Source: an uncultured Ruminococcus sp.
GTDB lineage: Bacteria; Bacillota; Clostridia; Oscillospirales; Ruminococcaceae
Assembly (NCBI GenBank): GCA_946404705.1
Contig: CAMJES010000065.1
Location: 1-9,549, forward strand
Direction of reading: 5' to 3'
Length of the DNA stretch: 9,549 nt
The notes below the pieces were generated by a model. That model saw only the letters and a list, made by a program, of their open reading frames with translations. It searched no databases and was not told where the DNA came from. Within the stretch, counting starts at the first letter, position 1. Each line of letters opens with the position of its first letter. Positions 1 through 3,980 of this stretch are shown one piece after another. The translations under genes and the position numbers were made by a program.

Positions 1-354
1 AGCATCACAGTCGGGATCCTCATCGGCAGCTTTCCATACGCTCTCCAATGAATCCCACATACTTGCCTTATACGGACAGAACACTATCTCCGGTCTTACC
101 TTTATATCAGCCCTTAGGCTGTTCTCTGCCTTGATGATCATTTTATCCAAGACTTTCTGTGCCTTGTTTCCGTTGCAATCAGCGGAAATGCTCTCAGCAA
201 CTTCATAAACAGCCTCGCAGTATTCCTCAAGATAACCGACAGTAACAAAACCCTCGCCCTCGGAAGCCTCAATGCTTGTACCTATCTGTATAGCTGTGTT
301 CTGGCAGTCCTCAGGAAGCGCCCGTGCATTCTTAAAATCTTTCTTTTCTATCAT
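1..354 (-). CDS. CDP-glycerol glycerophosphotransferase-like protein, N-terminal part (runs off the left edge)
   Basis: An open frame of 118 codons runs from an ATG at 354-352 off the left edge. Readable family marks are DCQNTAIQIG (about residues 16-25), SEGEGFVTV, YLEEYCEAVY, and near the edge PYKASMWDSLESVWKAADEDP. I recognise this combination from clostridial proteins annotated as CDP-glycerol glycerophosphotransferase family (teichoic-acid-type polymer synthesis at the membrane). That name rests on recall of the N-terminal region, since the catalytic C-terminal part lies outside the window. The ATG overlaps the stop of a 25-codon frame upstream (ATGA overlap) and has no ribosome site of its own. 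The upstream frame encodes what looks like the missing first 25 residues, so the gene probably begins at 428 and crosses a -1 shift at an A7 run. A possible promoter lies at 517-546. The coding nature is secure; the product name is moderate. Confidence 0.6.
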   Translation of the reverse strand, partial: MIEKKDFKNARALPEDCQNTAIQIGTSIEASEGEGFVTVGYLEEYCEAVYEVAESISADCNGNKAQKVLDKMIIKAENSLRADIKVRPEIVFCPYKASMWDSLESVWKAADEDPDCDA

Positions 355-428
355 TTTTTTATGCTGCTGTGCGCCTCATACAATGTCTTGAAAATTTCAA
401 GAATGCTGTTTTTCAAAAACTTTCTCAT
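351..428 (-). other. Out-of-frame N-terminal segment of the same gene, ending at an A7 slippery run
   Basis: The ATG at 428-426 follows a GGGAG ribosome site by about 10 bases and opens 25 codons (starting MRKFLKNSILEIFKTLYEAH) before TGA at 353-351. The last codons on the minus strand are ATA AAA AAA TGA. A slip of -1 on A AAA AAA joins it to the ATG of the following frame and gives ...SSIKK-MIEKKDF. The segment TLYEAHSSIKK fits the start of the same protein family, where a TLxEAHxxIKKxIE pattern normally precedes DCQ. I therefore read it as the true N-terminus, separated by one base. It could be a programmed or phase-variable shift, a real mutation, or an assembly error. Confidence 0.55.
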
Positions 429-909
429 ATTGACTGCTCCCAACAAATACTTTTTTGACAGTAAATCTATCTGAATTTTCCAAACAAATTCATTAATAAA
501 TTATAAAAATACATATAATATATCATATTAGCGCAAGTCTTGTAAACATATATATCGTCACAGCTTTCCCAAAGTTAATACTATGTGCATTTTTGCCAAC
601 GCCAAAACGAGCAGCAAAATTTTGTTGATTTTTTACAATCAAGCTTCTGCAGATTTATACACAGTAGCCTAATACTAATCTGCGTGTTCCTTTATGAAAC
701 CGATTTTGTCCCCACAAAATCAATGTTTGCAAAAAATAAGACAATACCGCACAAAAGATTGTATGCGTATTGCCTGTCAAATAATCAGTCAGCAAAAATT
801 ACCGCTTATATTTTTTTATACGAAGATAATAATATTAATGCAAACCCCAAAACACAGCGAACAGAAAAAACTTTATCCTAAAAAAGCTTTTCAGCGGAAA
901 AACTCCTTA
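429..909. other. AT-rich intergenic stretch with no supported gene
   Basis: About 480 bases between the left-edge gene and the leader of the spore-protein gene. It holds the possible minus-strand promoter at 517-546. Open frames at 585-881 and 694-957 lack ribosome sites and give proteins of unconvincing composition. I looked for a sporulation (sigma-G/F) promoter for the spore gene and found no clear match. AATACTA at 671-677 resembles a sigma-G -10, but it is 300 bases away and has no convincing -35. No RNA gene is recognisable. Confidence 0.5.
517..546 (-). promoter_or_regulatory. Possible sigma-A promoter for the left-edge gene
   Basis: Minus strand: TTTACA (546-541), an 18-base spacer, TATATT (522-517) preceded by TGA (extended -10). 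It lies about 90 bases upstream of the ribosome site and ATG at 428. Each box has one mismatch to consensus, but the surroundings are very AT-rich, so chance is possible. Confidence 0.35.
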
Positions 910-945
910 CGGACAGCTTTAAAAAGGAAAAAGAAAAGCTGTCCG
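910..945 (+). promoter_or_regulatory. 5'-leader hairpin of the spore-protein gene
   Basis: A perfect 11-base inverted repeat, CGGACAGCTTT (910-920) and AAAGCTGTCCG (935-945), encloses a 14-base purine loop. It ends 10 bases before the AAGGAG ribosome site at 956-961. No T-run follows, so it is not a terminator in this direction. An mRNA-stabilising or translation-tuning leader structure is the simplest inference; a protein-binding palindrome is the alternative. Confidence 0.55.
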
Positions 946-970
946 CAAAAAATTTAAGGAGAATAAAACA

Positions 971-1159
971 ATGAAAGACACAATGACACAGCAGGGCAGA
1001 GAAACCCTCGAAAAGTTCAAGATGGAAGCCGCTAACGAAGTTGGCGTAAACCTCAGAAACGGCTACAACGGCGACCTTACAGCCCGTGAAGTAGGCTCCG
1101 TAGGCGGTCAGATGGTCAAGAAAATGATCGACGCTTACAAGGCAGGTTTTAAGTCATAA
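971..1159 (+). CDS. Alpha/beta-type small acid-soluble spore protein
   Basis: 62 residues, the usual size of the family. These proteins coat spore-core DNA during late sporulation, protect it from UV and heat, and are cleaved at germination by the GPR protease. Visible marks are the first conserved block KFKMEAANEVGVNL (about residues 15-28), where the Glu-Ala at the position of the canonical Glu-Ile/Ala site is the expected GPR cut, and the second block LTAREVGSVGGQMVKKMI (about 36-53), with the GSVGG turn and basic helix that contact DNA. The ATG follows AAGGAG with a 9-base spacer. The gene is monocistronic: it has a leader hairpin at 910-945 and a strong terminator 60 bases after the stop. 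Forespore (sigma-G) expression is expected from the family, but I could not identify the promoter. Its presence shows the organism is a spore former or descends from one. Confidence 0.95.
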   Translation: MKDTMTQQGRETLEKFKMEAANEVGVNLRNGYNGDLTAREVGSVGGQMVKKMIDAYKAGFKS

Positions 1160-1218
1160 CCTGACAAGCCTAAACAAAGCAGACAGCATAGCTGAAAAGC
1201 TAAAAAATGCTGCTTAAC

Positions 1219-1264
1219 AGCTCCGCTCCCGAAGCAATTTTCGGGAGCGGAGCTTTTTGTTTTG
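1219..1264 (+). terminator. Rho-independent terminator of the spore-protein gene
   Basis: A perfect 14-bp stem (1219-1232 with 1241-1254, arm AGCTCCGCTCCCGA), an 8-base loop, then TTTTGTTTTG. It is GC-rich and followed by a T tract, 60 bases downstream of the spore-gene stop. Confidence 0.92.
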
Positions 1265-1273
1265 CCCCAAAGC

Positions 1274-1307
1274 AAAACCGCTTCCGTTATGCGGCGGAAG
1301 CGGTTTT
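1274..1307 (-). terminator. Terminator facing left, probably of the lost GyrI-like gene
   Basis: A 13-bp stem, AAAACCGCTTCCG (1274-1286) with CGGAAGCGGTTTT (1295-1307), and an 8-base loop. On the minus strand it starts 12 bases after the TAA of the coding stub at 1320 and ends in TTTTGCTTT. On the plus strand it ends in TTTTT, so it may act both ways and back up the spore-gene terminator. Confidence 0.7.
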
Positions 1308-1319
1308 TGGTGATCGGTT

Positions 1320-1382
1320 TTACTGTTTTTTCTTCACCGGTATCCAGATCGCGCTGTGATAATCCGAATCGGTCTCAAATGG
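1320..1382 (-). pseudogene. C-terminal remnant of a GyrI-like (effector-binding domain) gene
   Basis: On the minus strand 20 codons reading PFETDSDYHSAIWIPVKKKQ end in TAA at 1322-1320, directly before a terminator. The DYxxxIWIPVKKK ending is what I expect at the C-terminus of GyrI-like / AraC effector-binding domain proteins, usually EIWIPV(K). Upstream the frame runs straight into a palindrome and a low-complexity heptamer array, with no start codon and no more of the domain. The simplest reading is that the body of the gene was removed or replaced by repeat DNA, leaving its tail and terminator. The fragment is short, so family assignment is tentative. Confidence 0.4.
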
Positions 1383-1393
1383 AATTATATTTT

Positions 1394-1419
1394 GGAACCG
1401 CTGGTTAATCAGCGGTTTC
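1394..1419. repeat. Short palindromic hairpin
   Basis: AACCGCTG (1396-1403) and CAGCGGTT (1410-1417) form an 8-bp stem with loop GTTAAT. It extends to 10 bp with one G-T pair and a further G-C pair. It abuts the GyrI-like remnant on one side and the heptamer array on the other. It looks like a dispersed palindromic unit, but only one copy is in the window. Confidence 0.55.
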
Positions 1420-1432
1420 TTAAATTTGAAAT

Positions 1433-1516
1433 AACTCCCAACTCCACACTCCACTCTCCAAACTCCAAACTTCTAAAAATTCCACTTTCAACTTTCCACA
1501 TTTCAAATTCAAAGGA
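1433..1516. repeat. Degenerate 7-bp tandem repeat array
   Basis: About 12 units in fixed 7-base register. The first half follows AACTCCA (1433-1467: AACTCCC, AACTCCA, CACTCCA, CTCTCCA, AACTCCA). The second drifts to CAACTTT-like units (1482-1509: CCACTTT, CAACTTT, CCACATT, TCAAATT). The strand is almost free of G throughout. Similar pyrimidine-rich heptamer runs occur in gut Clostridia intergenic DNA. An open frame crosses it at 1356-1541, but its low-complexity product has no coding support. Confidence 0.65.
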
Positions 1517-1543
1517 AAGCTTCAGCTTTTTCAAAACATAGAA

Positions 1544-2026
1544 TCAATCATCACTTTCATCATAAAGCAGCTCTTCCGGAATGTCATATTCATAAGCCAC
1601 GCCGCCCTCTTCTGCGATAAGCTTGGCTAAATCTTCAACAACGAGGAAGTTTTTATCCTCAAAAGGATAGATAAGCGGCTTTTTCAGAATAAACAGCACC
1701 GTATCAACGATAAGGAATATAAAGCCTGCGTAAGCGGCAATCATAAATATAAACACACTTGCAAAAAAACCTATGATAAGACCAAGCGTTTTAAACATCT
1801 TTTTATATAAAAACTCGGCGTGGAACGCTCCGTGGATAAATCCTGCCCCGAACACCGGCGCAAACACGATGTTTGAAAATCCCTTTTGTCCGCTTTTCAG
1901 CGCATAAATAAACAGCATGACCGTAAGCACCCAGCCGAGCATCATTGTCGCCGTTCTTACACCGTTCGTAAGGTTATAACTCCTGCGGATAGACTTAGGC
2001 AGATTTTGTACATCAGATTTTTTCAT
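1544..2026 (-). CDS. Small membrane protein of unknown family, likely controlled by the adjacent TetR regulator
   Basis: 160 residues from the ATG at 2026-2024. This start is chosen because GGAGG (2039-2035) precedes it by 8 bases; an in-frame ATG at 2041 overlaps the ribosome site itself and is rejected. Visible parts are a short polar N-terminus (KKSDVQNLPKSIRRSYN), a hydrophobic segment near residues 25-40 (MMLGWVLTVMLFIYAL), a Gly/Ala/Phe-rich stretch (about 52-68) and a long hydrophobic hairpin (about 80-112, LGLIIGFFASVFIFMIAAYAG...). An acidic cytoplasmic-type tail ending in ELLYDESDD follows. I do not recognise the family and give no function. It lies downstream of tetR on the same strand but after the tetR terminator. 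A copy of the tetR operator sits about 100 bases upstream (2127-2141), so it is probably a target of that repressor. A weak hairpin near 1514-1531 may end it. Confidence 0.75.
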   Translation of the reverse strand: MKKSDVQNLPKSIRRSYNLTNGVRTATMMLGWVLTVMLFIYALKSGQKGFSNIVFAPVFGAGFIHGAFHAEFLYKKMFKTLGLIIGFFASVFIFMIAAYAGFIFLIVDTVLFILKKPLIYPFEDKNFLVVEDLAKLIAEEGGVAYEYDIPEELLYDESDD

Positions 2027-2120
2027 TTTTATTTCCTCCATATTTATACATTTTTTACCGTTTCCGTTACAGTTTTGCCGCCGCTTATATAATGCTCATA
2101 AATTCAAATCCCCCCAAAAG

Positions 2121-2141
2121 AATTTAAATAACATTGTTACT
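2121..2141. promoter_or_regulatory. Putative TetR operator, copy 1 (before the membrane-protein gene)
   Basis: AATAACA-T-TGTTACT (2127-2141) is a near-perfect palindrome, one base from AATAACA-T-TGTTATT. With flanks, 2121-2139 matches 2795-2813 at 18 of 19 positions, including AATTTAAATAACA. It lies between the tetR terminator and the membrane-protein start, where an operator for that gene belongs. I did not find a convincing -35/-10 pair beside it. Confidence 0.6.
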
Positions 2142-2150
2142 TATTTGTTA

Positions 2151-2178
2151 TTAAAAAAGAGCATTTTCTGCTCAATTT
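2151..2178 (-). terminator. Terminator of tetR
   Basis: Minus strand, directly after the tetR stop: GAGCA (2173-2169), loop GAAAA, TGCTC (2163-2159), then TTTTTT (2158-2153). The stem is only 5 bp, extendable by A-T pairs, but the T-run and position are right. Confidence 0.65.
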
Positions 2179-2768
2179 TATTTTAAAAGTGAAAGAATTC
2201 CGTTTTTGAAGACCATGACCGTTGTAACGAGCCGCTGCGTTACGATAAGGTCATCCGGTTCTTCGGCAATTATCTTGATAATGGAATAGACCATTATCGG
2301 CGCAAGACATCTGCTGATATATTCGCTTGTTGCCGCAGGAAGCTCGCCTTTTCCCGAAACGACCTTGCGCGCCATTTCAATTATCTGACAGCCGAACTCG
2401 TCTGCGATAGAATCAAGATATCCTTTTATAACGGGATTGCTCATATTGTTATATAAAATATGATAAAGCTTGCGGTTTGCGGAAAAGAACTTCTGAAAAT
2501 CGTCAAACGCCGTAAAATCATCGTTGAGTACCTTGTCATAATCAATGGAAATGGAGCTGACGATATTAAATATCGGGAGCATTACATTAAACAGCAGGTC
2601 TTCTTTATTGTCAAAAAAGCAGTAAACCGCACCGGTTGTAACTCCTGCCATACTGCAGATATGCCGCAGAGAAGCCTTTTCGTAGCCGCACTCATAAAAT
2701 TCTTCCGCAGCTGCCGATAATATTGCTTCTTTTGTTTCCTCGGAATCAGCACCTTTTCTTTTTGTCAT
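2178..2768 (-). CDS. TetR/AcrR-family transcriptional regulator
   Basis: 196 residues from the ATG at 2768-2766. GAGG (2780-2777) lies 8 bases upstream, the right spacing. An in-frame TTG at 2774 is only 2 bases from it and is rejected. The N-terminal 50 residues are a textbook TetR DNA-binding domain: KEAILSAAAEEFYECGYEKAS (helix 1 and lead-in), LRHICSMAGVTTGAVYCFFDNKEDLL (helix-turn-helix and helix 4). The remainder is the variable helical ligand-binding and dimer domain, so the inducer cannot be read from sequence. The gene has a near-perfect sigma-A promoter whose -10 box is overlapped by a palindrome, so negative autoregulation is likely. A second copy of that palindrome sits before the membrane-protein gene downstream, making that gene its best candidate target. 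Family assignment is secure; targets are inferred. Confidence 0.93.
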   Translation of the reverse strand: MTKRKGADSEETKEAILSAAAEEFYECGYEKASLRHICSMAGVTTGAVYCFFDNKEDLLFNVMLPIFNIVSSISIDYDKVLNDDFTAFDDFQKFFSANRKLYHILYNNMSNPVIKGYLDSIADEFGCQIIEMARKVVSGKGELPAATSEYISRCLAPIMVYSIIKIIAEEPDDLIVTQRLVTTVMVFKNGILSLLK

Positions 2769-2794
2769 TTTCAAATCCTCGGTTCAACGGTATC

Positions 2795-2815
2795 AATTTA
2801 AATAACAATGTTATT
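2795..2815. promoter_or_regulatory. Putative TetR operator, copy 2 (over the tetR promoter)
   Basis: AATAACA-A-TGTTATT (2801-2815) is a perfect 7-bp-arm palindrome with one central base. It overlaps the tetR -10 box (2813-2818) and covers the transcription start. The size and place suit a TetR autorepression site. The same 19-base motif recurs at 2121-2139. Confidence 0.7.
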
Positions 2816-2841
2816 ATAACACTCACATCAATGCTTGTCAA
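2813..2841 (-). promoter_or_regulatory. Sigma-A promoter of tetR
   Basis: Minus strand: consensus TTGACA (2841-2836), exactly 17 bases, consensus TATAAT (2818-2813). Transcription would start about 35 bases before the tetR ATG. Confidence 0.9.
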
Positions 2842-2878
2842 GAGTTTTTTATATTTATCTGCGGTTTTCAAGGAAAAA

Positions 2879-2927
2879 TTTTTAAGGCAACACCGCGCGC
2901 AATCTTTGTGCGGTACTGCCTTAAAAA
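2879..2927. repeat. 49-base two-part hairpin element
   Basis: Outer arms TTTTTAAGGCA (2879-2889) and TGCCTTAAAAA (2917-2927) pair over 11 bp. After a 2x2 internal mismatch (AC/AC), ACCGCGC (2892-2898) pairs with GTGCGGT (2908-2914) with one G-T, leaving a 9-base loop. It lies in non-coding DNA upstream of the tetR promoter. The T-run on both outer edges would allow terminator action either way, but no gene ends close by. It resembles a dispersed palindromic or MITE-like unit. Confidence 0.6.
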
Positions 2928-2950
2928 ATATCATGACCACCGTATTAAAA

Positions 2951-3022
2951 TGTAGGAACGGGTCGCCCGCCCCGTTTAATTTGAGTATCGGTAACATCGG
3001 GACGGGAAACCCGTCCCCTACA
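2951..3022. repeat. GC-rich inverted-repeat element, TGTAGG...CCTACA type
   Basis: It starts TGTAGGAACGGGTCGCCCG (2951-2969) and ends ACGGGAAACCCGTCCCCTACA (3002-3022), imperfect inverted copies of each other. Each arm can also fold into its own small hairpin (CGGG/CCCG). Between them are some 27 bases of ordinary AT-rich DNA. The TGTAGGGGCGG-type start recurs at 9523, so this is a dispersed family. Similar TGTAGGGGCGGG... repeats are common in gut Clostridia. Confidence 0.65.
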
Positions 3023-3070
3023 ACAGCTTGTTGGTAATTGACATACCGTGCATATTTTCCCGATAAAACT

Positions 3071-3730
3071 TTAAAAATCAACATATCTCCCGAAATTATC
3101 CATATCGTTCTGCAGAGCTTCAAGGAAACGGCTGACATGATAACCGTCCGTTGCCGCGTGGTGGCAGGTCAGCGACAGCGGCATAAGAAGCCTTTCGCCA
3201 TCCTCGAAAAACTTTCCTGCTTCGACCGAGGGAAAATAATACGGCTTGTTTTCATAGCTGTGTACCGCAAAATGCGTAAAGCTCACCCACGGCAGGCAGG
3301 AAACCGTGTATGAATTCGGCGGCGGCGGAGTTGACGGCTGACACAAAACGCCGTGATTTTCCCCGAAGCTGCGCTGATTTTCAAGATAGCTGCGATAAAA
3401 CTCGCCGAAATCCTCATTATACTCCGTCCACATAAGCGAAAAAGTCTTGTCATCGTCATGGAAATGCGCATAAAGCGGCGTAAGCGTATCGAAAAAGCCG
3501 AGCTTTCCGTCCTGCTCCGCCATTTTGAATTCTGTCATACTATTGAGATTTTTTGTAACGAGCCATAAATAGCATGGGAAAAACTTTATCCCCTTTTCTT
3601 TAGTGTATACTTTCAAGGCGGTAATGTCCATATTCACCGTAAGGGAATACCCCGTGGGTGCCATTTTGGAAAAGTAGTAAAAAACCTGACCTCTCGGGAG
3701 GCTGTTTAGATCAATCGGTGTAAATTTCAT
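3071..3730 (-). CDS. Chloramphenicol acetyltransferase-like protein (CatA family)
   Basis: 219 residues, the standard length of classical CAT subunits. The start at 3730-3728 has AAAGGAG (3745-3739) 8 bases upstream; the open frame continues to 3877, but the family N-terminus (KFTPIDL...) fits this ATG. CAT transfers acetyl from acetyl-CoA to chloramphenicol in the cytoplasm, as a trimer. Matching blocks are FTPIDLNSLPRG near the N-terminus (the Arg aligns with CAT Arg18), YSLTVNMDIT, VSCLPWVSFTHF (Ser144 aligning with CAT Ser148), LLMPLSLTCHHAATDGYHV with catalytic His191 and Asp195 (HHxxxDG), then FLEALQ. The usual Gln before the two His is replaced (TCHH). Many genomic homologues have no proven drug activity, so a resistance role is only possible. 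The 5' leader folds into a hairpin. It is followed by the repeat at 2951-3022. Confidence 0.9.
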   Translation of the reverse strand: MKFTPIDLNSLPRGQVFYYFSKMAPTGYSLTVNMDITALKVYTKEKGIKFFPCYLWLVTKNLNSMTEFKMAEQDGKLGFFDTLTPLYAHFHDDDKTFSLMWTEYNEDFGEFYRSYLENQRSFGENHGVLCQPSTPPPPNSYTVSCLPWVSFTHFAVHSYENKPYYFPSVEAGKFFEDGERLLMPLSLTCHHAATDGYHVSRFLEALQNDMDNFGRYVDF

Positions 3731-3750
3731 TCTATCGGCTCCTTTATAAG

Positions 3751-3772
3751 CGCCGTGCGGTTTTGCACGGCG
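3751..3772 (-). promoter_or_regulatory. Leader hairpin just upstream of the cat-like ribosome site
   Basis: CGCCGTGC (3751-3758) and GCACGGCG (3765-3772) form a perfect 8-bp stem with a 6-base loop. Its base is 5 bases from the AAAGGAG site. There is no T-run, so it is not a terminator for the gene. It is a candidate mRNA-stability or translation-control structure; inducible cat genes are known to use leader hairpins, but this one leaves the ribosome site exposed. Confidence 0.5.
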
Positions 3773-3786
3773 GCCTCGTTTTTTCC

Positions 3787-3795
3787 ATTGTAGCA
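3787..3795 (-). promoter_or_regulatory. Possible extended -10 promoter of the cat-like gene
   Basis: Minus strand TGC-TACAAT (3795-3787) matches the extended -10 form with one mismatch. At 17-base spacing the -35 position is only TTTTTT. Transcription would begin near 3780, placing the hairpin at 3751-3772 close to the 5' end of the mRNA. Confidence 0.35.
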
Positions 3796-3841
3796 CATAT
3801 AATGCGCCGAAAAAATAAACGAACCGTAGAGTTGAAAACAG

Positions 3842-3861
3842 ATCGGCGCAAAACCGCCGAT
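3842..3861. repeat. Short perfect palindrome between the lysR end and the cat-like gene
   Basis: ATCGGCG (3842-3848), loop CAAAAC, CGCCGAT (3855-3861). On the minus strand it is followed by CTGTTTTC. It may be a weak terminator for lysR read-through, or an operator upstream of the cat-like promoter. Confidence 0.4.
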
Positions 3862-3878
3862 ATGAAATTTTGATCATT

Positions 3879-3912
3879 TATATGTTTATTACGTCGAAGT
3901 TATAAACATATA
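3879..3912. repeat. AT-rich inverted repeat downstream of lysR
   Basis: TATATGTTTAT (3879-3889) and ATAAACATATA (3902-3912) form an 11-bp perfect inverted repeat with a 12-base loop. With arms this AT-rich, chance or a protein-binding site is as likely as a functional RNA hairpin. Confidence 0.35.
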
Positions 3913-3980
3913 TAAATTACATATTATAAATATTTGCCATAATGTGATATAATGTATGTAGTTTGATAAGATTTTGAGTT

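Noticed and set aside
585..957. Two overlapping plus-strand frames before the spore gene
   Set aside because: No ribosome site, AT-driven Lys/Ile/Gln-rich products, and one runs into the spore-gene leader hairpin.
1433..1516. Heptamer array considered as a CRISPR or a coding repeat
   Set aside because: Units are only 7 bases with no spacers, and the open frame across it has low-complexity composition and no ribosome site.
2746..3138. 130-codon minus-strand frame between the cat-like gene and tetR
   Set aside because: It runs through the cat-like 3' end, both repeats and the tetR promoter; no coherent start signal or family features.
3744..3788. 14-codon frame (MEKTRPPCKTARRL) upstream of the cat-like gene, a possible attenuation leader peptide
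   Set aside because: It ends on the cat-like ribosome site, which is suggestive. However, it has no ribosome site, its ATG overlaps the best -10 box, and it shows no resemblance to known cat leader peptides.
3731..3877. N-terminal extension of the cat-like protein to 3877
   Set aside because: The extension is not part of the CAT family, and the AAAGGAG site and family N-terminus fit the ATG at 3730. The leader hairpin and likely -10 box also lie within the extension.
3945..3953. Plus-strand extended -10 (TGATATAAT) past the lysR end
   Set aside because: No -35 and no plus-strand gene follows; it would transcribe antisense through lysR. Likely chance in AT-rich DNA.
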